From a virus, in IMG/VR virus record IMGVR_UViG_3300036829_000123, positions 1 through 34,188 of that record: DNA of 34,188 nucleotides. One strand, written 5' to 3'. Every line of letters begins with the position of its first letter. Within the stretch, counting starts at the first letter, position 1. The position numbers and the translations under genes are program-made. The notes below the pieces were generated by a model. It did not search any database, had not been told where the DNA came from, and was given only the letters and a program-made list of their open reading frames with translations. Below are positions 29,942 to 34,188 of this stretch, in pieces.

Positions 29942-30303
29942 GCCTAGTGATGGCTCTGTGCCTTGCAGCCTGCGCGGTCCCACGCGCACCTGCGGATCTC
30001 CGTCAACAAAACGCGGTTCGCAGCTATCGATTCAATCAATCGTTGACCGCTACTAAAGCCTGCCTGATTCCAGGGCTTGATCGTTTAAGGCCCTTCACCA
30101 TCCCATCGACGGACACACGGCCGCCGTCGATTCGCGACATAGGCGGAAGGACGGAAATATTCGCACAAGACGAAACGATCACTTTGTATGTTGTCGATCT
30201 CGAGCCTGCCGGAACAACGGCGACCACCGCCGGCCTTTACACGGCCACGACCCGCGTGACTGAACAGTTCGATACAATTGCTAGAGGCTGCGGCGCCATT
30301 TGA
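29920..30303 (+). CDS. Lipoprotein of unknown function (lysogenic conversion candidate)
   Basis: The product is 127 aa. The start overlaps the CI end by 22 bp. A signal with lipobox LAAC (LSLVMALCLAAC) predicts lipid modification at Cys18 and membrane attachment. The mature part (LRQQNAVRSYRFNQSLTATK, IRDIGGRTEIFAQDETITLY) is a small beta-rich domain. It is co-oriented with the repressor and not needed for replication, so it is probably a lysogenic conversion (moron) gene. The base composition looks less GC-rich than the structural genes. Confidence 0.7.
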   Translation: MGTKAGLSLVMALCLAACAVPRAPADLRQQNAVRSYRFNQSLTATKACLIPGLDRLRPFTIPSTDTRPPSIRDIGGRTEIFAQDETITLYVVDLEPAGTTATTAGLYTATTRVTEQFDTIARGCGAI

Positions 30304-30320
30304 AAACTGCGAGGATGGTT

Positions 30321-30968
30321 ATGTGCTCAAAAGGCGTTTTCTTAATGCTTGCAGTCTCATTTGCTTTTTTTGGCTCGGAAGCTCACGCGCAATGGGAGCC
30401 TCTGGCTTTTGCGATCTGCAAAAAAATACAAGCCGACACGGCAAGGCTGAAATGCTTCGATGAAATTGGCGCGAAGAGCAGCGGCGGAAGCGAAACCGCC
30501 GAACCGCAACCCGTTCGAGGACGCTGGATCTACACCGAAAGCAAATCACCAATTGATGATTCCCCGCAGGTCAGCGCGATTATGCAGGGCGACACTCCCG
30601 AAATCATCCTCGTATTGCGCTGCCAGGAAAACAAGACAGAGGCGGCCTACTTACCGGGCCAATTCTTTTTCTCGACCAGCGGCCGGGTTGACGTTCTGAT
30701 GCGGCTCAATACTGAATCGCCTATTACAATTTCAATGATACCGGGCAGTAATAACAGATCGCTTTTCATTCCCGGCGCTCAAGAGTTCATGCGACTGCTG
30801 CCCGATGGCGGAAAACTTTTCTTCCGAGCCAAATTGAACAGCGGTACGCAGTCCGACGCAACATTCGACTTGGCCGACGTGTCCGCCGCGCGTGATCGCA
30901 TCGCGGACACATGCCACTGGACGACCCCAAAAACGTCCCGGCCCCCGCCCCCAAAACCGATCAAATGA
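30321..30968 (+). CDS. Exported protein, VasI-like (cargo gene)
   Basis: The product is 215 aa from ATG 30321, with GCGAGGA upstream; ATG 30315 and TTG 30300 are alternatives. A signal peptide (GVFLMLAVSFAFFGSEAHA) precedes ICKKIQADTARLKCFDEIGA, the 'A..C....D..RL.CFD' repeat-like start seen in exported type VI-associated VasI proteins. RGRWIYTESKSPIDDSPQVS and EIILVLRCQENKTEAAYLPG are consistent with that family. The C-terminus has a Pro-rich tail. As a cargo gene it may affect the host envelope. The family assignment is by eye. Confidence 0.6.
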   Translation: MCSKGVFLMLAVSFAFFGSEAHAQWEPLAFAICKKIQADTARLKCFDEIGAKSSGGSETAEPQPVRGRWIYTESKSPIDDSPQVSAIMQGDTPEIILVLRCQENKTEAAYLPGQFFFSTSGRVDVLMRLNTESPITISMIPGSNNRSLFIPGAQEFMRLLPDGGKLFFRAKLNSGTQSDATFDLADVSAARDRIADTCHWTTPKTSRPPPPKPIK

Positions 30969-30995
30969 CCGCCAACTGAATTATCGGTTGCAAAA

Positions 30996-31009
30996 ACCGA
31001 ATTTTCGGT
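30996..31009. promoter_or_regulatory. Second CI/Cro operator before the rightward operon
   Basis: ACCGAATTTTCGGT here is identical to the 14-mer at 29116-29129, about 1.9 kb away. It lies 33 bp before the ATG of the first rightward gene, followed by an AT-rich stretch and a GGGAG ribosome site. Repressor binding would silence the operon that ends with the integrase. Confidence 0.8.
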
Positions 31010-31041
31010 ATTGGATGATTTCCTAAATTTGGGAGTCGTCC

Positions 31042-31329
31042 ATGCGCACCAGCCGCCACTGCAACCGCCTTCCGGCCGCCAGGCGGCCCGCTACGGCCTA
31101 TTTCACCGTCCCTAGCTTCATAGATACCGCGCTGGTCGCACCGCGCTCCGGCCTTTCGCCAACGGCCGCCGTCAAGCGCATGGCCGACGACTTCCGGCAA
31201 GGCGCCCATCGCGAGGGCGGCATCACCGGCGACGACCTGGAAGCGCTGGGCTGGACCGCGGGCCAGGTCAAGACGCACGGCGCCGACGCCCGCGCGCTGG
31301 CGCAGCAGCTGGCGGGAGCCTCGCTGTGA
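31042..31329 (+). CDS. Small hypothetical protein, first of rightward operon
   Basis: The product is 95 aa, with GGGAG eight bases upstream. The N-terminus is basic (SRHCNRLPAARRPAT), with a helical C-terminal half (MADDFRQGAHREGGITGDDL, EALGWTAGQVKTHGADARAL). The shape suggests a small DNA-binding or accessory protein. It lies just after an operator copy, so it is probably expressed when the repressor is lost. The family is not recognised. Confidence 0.65.
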   Translation: MRTSRHCNRLPAARRPATAYFTVPSFIDTALVAPRSGLSPTAAVKRMADDFRQGAHREGGITGDDLEALGWTAGQVKTHGADARALAQQLAGASL

Positions 31330-31565
31330 AGTCCGCTCTTGCCGGCGAAACCTCGCGGCCGCGATGCAGCGACAATGTCGCTTCCGATCAGATCGTCGCG
31401 CAGATGGCCGACGACCTCATTCACCATCAGGCGCTCGGCGGCGAGCACGACGCTATCCGCCTGCTGATGGATCACGGCCGCTTCTGGTATGGCGACATTG
31501 CATCTCATGCCGGCGAGGCGCTGGCCGAAGCGCAACGCCGCGTGGCCCGCGCGAGGCGCGCCTGA
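31326..31565 (+). CDS. Small hypothetical protein
   Basis: The product is 79 aa from GTG 31326 with a GTGA overlap. Helical central part: SDQIVAQMADDLIHHQALGG, then DAIRLLMDHGRFWYGDIASH. No family is recognised. The coupling to both neighbours supports a real gene. Confidence 0.6.
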   Translation: MKSALAGETSRPRCSDNVASDQIVAQMADDLIHHQALGGEHDAIRLLMDHGRFWYGDIASHAGEALAEAQRRVARARRA

Positions 31566-31566
31566 C

Positions 31567-31749
31567 ATGGCCGGCCAGCCCGAACGCTATTTCCTGCGGC
31601 TGCTCAACCACAGCCCCTTTGAGCGGCGGCCGGCGGGCTGGCGGTTCGGCACGCGGCGCATCGCGGATGCGGTGGTCGCGCGCCTGATCGCCAGCGGCGC
31701 CGCCCGCGTCGACGGCGCGCATCTTCATCCGGTGGAGCGGCCGTCATGA
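31567..31749 (+). CDS. Small hypothetical protein
   Basis: The product is 60 aa from ATG 31567, one base after the preceding stop. Basic: RYFLRLLNHSPFERRPAGWR, then GTRRIADAVVARLIASGAAR. The layout resembles a small winged helix. The stop overlaps the next ATG (ATGA). Confidence 0.55.
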   Translation: MAGQPERYFLRLLNHSPFERRPAGWRFGTRRIADAVVARLIASGAARVDGAHLHPVERPS

Positions 31750-31829
31750 ACTGGCTTTTGATCGCCGGCCTGATGTTCAGTGCGGCCGTCTGGGGCGCCG
31801 TCATCACAATTGCGGAGCACGCGCTATGA
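31746..31829 (+). CDS. Tiny single-pass membrane peptide (27 aa)
   Basis: ATG 31746 overlaps the previous stop (ATGA), and its own stop overlaps the next start (ATGA). The product has one hydrophobic helix, LLIAGLMFSAAVWGAVIT, with charged ends. Coupling to both neighbours is the main support. The role is unknown. Confidence 0.5.
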   Translation: MNWLLIAGLMFSAAVWGAVITIAEHAL

Positions 31830-31948
31830 ACCGCGGCATCTGGACCGCCCTGCTCTGGCTCGCCATCGTGCTTGGCGTGCTGCCGCAGATCGTGCCGGCC
31901 GATCCGACCGGCGTCGCGCGGCTGCGCTACACCGAGGCCTCGCGATGA
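31826..31948 (+). CDS. Tiny single-pass membrane peptide (40 aa)
   Basis: ATG 31826 overlaps the previous stop (ATGA). One helix is visible (WTALLWLAIVLGVLPQIV, residues 6-23), followed by a short charged tail. It is adjacent to another tiny membrane peptide, and the two may act together. The stop overlaps the next ATG. Confidence 0.5.
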   Translation: MNRGIWTALLWLAIVLGVLPQIVPADPTGVARLRYTEASR

Positions 31949-32166
31949 CCCGGCTCCGTCAAGACGCGCAGCGCGCCGACATCGGTGATGACATCGTCCT
32001 GGTCTGCCGGCGCGCCCAGACCATTGCGCAAATCCTGCTGCTCCGGCTCGCCGACTACCCGGCGGAGCGCCACGACGCGAGCTGGCAGCGCTGCTGGAAC
32101 GCCGCGCTCGAGCTCAACGATGCCGCCACGCCAGCCGCGCTGCCGCCGGCGCGAGGCCAGGCGTGA
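31945..32166 (+). CDS. Small hypothetical protein
   Basis: The product is 73 aa from ATG 31945 with an ATGA overlap. Helical: ADIGDDIVLVCRRAQTIAQI, LLLRLADYPAERHDASWQRC, then an Ala/Pro-rich tail. No family is recognised. Its end overlaps the start of the excisionase-like gene. Confidence 0.55.
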   Translation: MTRLRQDAQRADIGDDIVLVCRRAQTIAQILLLRLADYPAERHDASWQRCWNAALELNDAATPAALPPARGQA

Positions 32167-32555
32167 CCCGGCTTCGCCAAGGAGGCTATGCCGGGCAAGC
32201 CGATCAGCCGCTGACCATGAACGAGGCGGCGGCGCATTTCCGGGTGTCAAGACGCTACTTCCAGGACTTTATTGCCGACCACCCGTTTTGTCGCATCATG
32301 GGTCGCCGTAAGCTGTTCTTCCCCGACGACCTCGACCGCATCCAGGAAGTGCTCGACCGGCCATGCCCCTCAAACTCAAAGCCCCGCGCCAGGGCAAATC
32401 GCCGAACTACAGCATCCGGGGCACCTACCTCGGAGTCTACGTTGACCGCACTGCGGGCACTCCTGACAAAAAGCTCGCCGGCGACCAGCTCAAGCTCATC
32501 AAACGATCAATCGAACGTGGTGAATATCAAAAGCCGGTCGAACCGGAGCCGGTAG
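32163..32555 (+). CDS. Excisionase-like helix-turn-helix protein
   Basis: The product is up to 130 aa from GTG 32163 (GTGA overlap). Residues 16-66 (PLTMNEAAAHFRVSRRYFQD, GRRKLFFPDDLDRIQEVLDR) fit the HTH_17/AlpA-Xis domain. The C-terminal half is a low-complexity Ser/Arg-rich tail that overlaps the integrase gene by 193 bp in another frame. It may therefore be a structural tail or the price of a compact overlap. Excisionase function is inferred from domain and position. Confidence 0.75.
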   Translation: MTRLRQGGYAGQADQPLTMNEAAAHFRVSRRYFQDFIADHPFCRIMGRRKLFFPDDLDRIQEVLDRPCPSNSKPRARANRRTTASGAPTSESTLTALRALLTKSSPATSSSSSNDQSNVVNIKSRSNRSR

Positions 32556-33508
32556 AGGCGCCGCGGCCGCCTACCTTCGCCGATGCTGCGCTGGCCTATC
32601 TGCGCGCCGATGGCGACCCCAAGGGACTGCACGAGATCATCGAAGCCACCGGCCAGCATGCGCTGCGCGACAAGGCGCTTGCCTCGATCGACCAGATCGC
32701 GATCGACAACGCCGCGCGCGCGCTCTACCCCACGGCCGCGGCCACCACGCTGAACCGGCAATTCTACACGCCGGTGTCCGCGGTGATGAAACGCGCCGGC
32801 GTCGAGCGCAAGATCAAACGGCCGAAGGGCTGGCGCGGCAGCAAGGCGACGTCGTGGCTGGACCCGGAGCCGGCATTCCGCGTGGTCGCCGAGGCCTATG
32901 CCATCGAGTACGAGTTCGGCCTGTTCTGCGAGACGCTGCTCTACACCGGCATGCGGTTGAGCGAACCGCTGCGCGCCAGGCTGCGCGACATCAGGCTGGA
33001 CCAGGCGCTGCTTTATATTGGCGACAGCAAGAACGGCGAGCCGCGCCCGGTGCACCTGCCGCCGCACATGGTCGATGCCTACCGCAACGCGCCGCCGCGC
33101 ATGGGCAGGCCGCGCAAGGCCGACGGGATGCCGCTGGGAAACGGCGCGGCCGGCCGGTCGCGAGGCAGCGCCGGCGTGCCATGGCTGGAACGCCAGCCCG
33201 ACGAAAAGCTGTTCCGGTTTGCGGCCGGCGGCCGGTTGCGCACAATGCTGAAGCTGGCGATGGCGCGCGCCGGCGTCGCGTTCCCGCGTCGCCAGGGCGG
33301 CTTCCATCTGTTCTGCCACACCTACGGCACCTGGATGACGCACTTCGGCGGGCTCGATACCTACGGCCTGGTGCGCACCAGGCGCTGGAAGGACCCGGAC
33401 TCCGCCGATCGCTACAACCACACCATGGCGACGCCGGAGGCGAAGCGGGCGGATCTGTTGCCGGTGCCGGTGAACCGAACGCAGCATCCCAAGACAAAGG
33501 CCGGGTAG
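32363..33508 (+). CDS. int: Tyrosine integrase
   Basis: The product is 381 aa. The N-terminal arm-binding part (KLKAPRQGKSPNYSIRGTYL) precedes a core-binding domain (about 70-160) and a catalytic domain. Visible catalytic residues are Arg198 (TGMRLSE), Lys223 (GDSKNGEPRP), His315, Trp342 and Tyr351 (DRYNHT). The second Arg of the HxxR motif is replaced: FHLFCHTYGT has Cys318 (codon TGC 33314-33316, one base from CGC). The enzyme recombines the tRNA-located attachment site, whose 3' part ends at 34168. The missing Arg could weaken or abolish activity, or be a lineage-specific variant. Confidence 0.92.
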   Translation: MPLKLKAPRQGKSPNYSIRGTYLGVYVDRTAGTPDKKLAGDQLKLIKRSIERGEYQKPVEPEPVEAPRPPTFADAALAYLRADGDPKGLHEIIEATGQHALRDKALASIDQIAIDNAARALYPTAAATTLNRQFYTPVSAVMKRAGVERKIKRPKGWRGSKATSWLDPEPAFRVVAEAYAIEYEFGLFCETLLYTGMRLSEPLRARLRDIRLDQALLYIGDSKNGEPRPVHLPPHMVDAYRNAPPRMGRPRKADGMPLGNGAAGRSRGSAGVPWLERQPDEKLFRFAAGGRLRTMLKLAMARAGVAFPRRQGGFHLFCHTYGTWMTHFGGLDTYGLVRTRRWKDPDSADRYNHTMATPEAKRADLLPVPVNRTQHPKTKAG

Positions 33509-33513
33509 CCGTC

Positions 33514-34041
33514 GTGGCCGAAAACCCTTCGATCAAAGATGTTGTTGTCGTCATACCGGTTATTGCCAGCTCGGTGGCGATGACATGGGAGGTAGGACGC
33601 TTTTCGTACTATGGTGGGTATCGATATTTTACGCTGACAGAGCATCTCGCTGCCGCTACGAACTACCTGCCGCTCGCTATCATTGTGAGCATACCCATAA
33701 TTGTTTTGATCTCGTTCGCTCGACTAATCGGAATTCCGTTTTTCAAAGATTCGTCCACAATCAAACCGTTCGGCGCGCTGATCGCTTTCGCGCTAGGCCT
33801 CTTTGTGACCTTGATACTGTCGGCCGCAAGCACACGAAACGAACTTTTGAGCCTCGCAAACAACCCCGATTCCCCCAGAAGCGTCATCGACATCAAGCTC
33901 AAGGATGGCGGGTCAAAATCAGCCGCTCTCATAATGTCAGGTGATCGCGGGATTCTTGTGTTCAACCCACATACCAGACGCTCAGAACTTATCAGATGGG
34001 ACGATATCAAGTCCCTCGACTGGCAAGACGACGATGGTTGA
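33514..34041 (+). CDS. Membrane protein between integrase and attachment site
   Basis: The product is 175 aa from GTG 33514. Hydrophobic stretches lie at about 9-23, 51-73 (LPLAIIVSIPIIVLISFARL) and 85-105 (GALIAFALGLFVTLILSA), followed by a cytosolic-type C-terminal domain of about 70 residues (SVIDIKLKDGGSKSAALIMS, RRSELIRWDDIKSLDWQDDD). The composition is less GC-rich than its neighbours, which suggests acquired cargo. Genes at this position, between integrase and att, are often phage-encoded defence or conversion genes, but no known family is recognised. The function is unknown. Confidence 0.65.
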   Translation: MAENPSIKDVVVVIPVIASSVAMTWEVGRFSYYGGYRYFTLTEHLAAATNYLPLAIIVSIPIIVLISFARLIGIPFFKDSSTIKPFGALIAFALGLFVTLILSAASTRNELLSLANNPDSPRSVIDIKLKDGGSKSAALIMSGDRGILVFNPHTRRSELIRWDDIKSLDWQDDDG

Positions 34042-34121
34042 GGCAGCCACAAGCCGGGGAAAAATCCGGGGAATGACGCCACACCCGAGAAAAAGATAAA
34101 TCATTTCAATAATAGGTCTCA

Positions 34122-34168
34122 CCTTCACACGGGAGAGGTCCAAGGTTCGATCCCTTGTGCGTCCACCA
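34122..34168 (+). tRNA. tRNA 3' fragment at attachment site (attR), probably tRNA-Val(CAC)
   Basis: The sequence from the anticodon-loop region (CCTTCACACGG) through a T-arm (CAAGG-TTCGATC-CCTTG) and acceptor strand TGCGTCC-A-CCA is a tRNA 3' half. The loop TTCACAC gives the anticodon CAC. No D-arm or 5' acceptor strand (expected GGACGCA) occurs upstream, so this is not a full gene. Phages of this type integrate into tRNA 3' ends; the intact tRNA should lie at the other end of the prophage, outside the window. Confidence 0.8.
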
Positions 34169-34188
34169 TGCTGCTACGCATGGCGCTG

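Noticed and set aside
34122-34168. Complete tRNA gene
   Set aside because: No D-arm or 5' acceptor strand exists upstream, so it is only the 3' part left at an attachment site.

Overview
This window is almost entirely one temperate-phage genome (prophage) in a GC-rich alphaproteobacterium, most likely a Bradyrhizobium-like member of the Rhizobiales. The evidence is the GC-rich coding sequence, gene families typical of that order (DUF3489, DUF6948, ParB-fused methyltransferases), and a palindromic repeat of a type common in Rhizobiales chromosomes at 6147-6195. The right end is a phage/host junction: an orphan 3' part of a tRNA (probably tRNA-Val, CAC anticodon) ends at 34168, next to a tyrosine integrase. 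The left end lies outside the window.

Late region (1-12907, minus strand, read right to left). The head module follows the lambda order: small terminase, a 60-aa gene, GpA-type large terminase, a small membrane protein, gpW-like connector, portal, S49 protease with a nested scaffold, GpD-type decoration protein and GpE-type major capsid protein. Past the capsid gene, five overlapping genes all begin with export signals. The last carries a twin-arginine motif and looks like a glycoside hydrolase; it runs off the left edge.

Two unusual 168-bp elements sit in this operon at 4061-4228 and 9518-9685. Each is a pair of head-to-head long hairpins bordered by CTAG. They share architecture but differ in stem sequence with compensating changes. 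Each overlaps the TAG stop codon of the gene before it.

Middle region (13046-17397). A plus-strand pair (DUF3489 protein and a small Cys-rich protein) interrupts the leftward series. It converges on an HNH nuclease and a ParB-domain beta-class DNA methyltransferase. A possible late regulator lies upstream of these, then a cluster of long palindromes at the end of the primase gene that could be a replication origin or regulatory site.

Early region (17398-29103, minus strand). From cro leftwards come a possible HTH regulator, small coupled genes, SSB, an internally duplicated MazG-like protein, a nucleoside-deoxyribosyltransferase-like protein, a ParB/MT-A70 adenine methyltransferase, a papain-fold-like protein, an ASCH protein, a protein of the 5-hmdU DNA kinase helical-domain (thymine hypermodification) family, DUF6948, a protein with an 18-unit hexanucleotide repeat, and a primase-helicase. 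Most neighbours overlap by 4 bp (ATGA/GTGA), so translation is probably coupled. Several products point to DNA-base modification and nucleotide handling.

Right region (29116-34168, plus strand). A LexA/S24-type CI repressor diverges from cro across a small operator cluster. Two cargo genes for a lipoprotein and an exported protein follow. A second copy of the operator lies before a rightward operon of six very small genes, an excisionase-like gene and the integrase. A membrane protein gene of uncertain role lies between the integrase and the attachment site.
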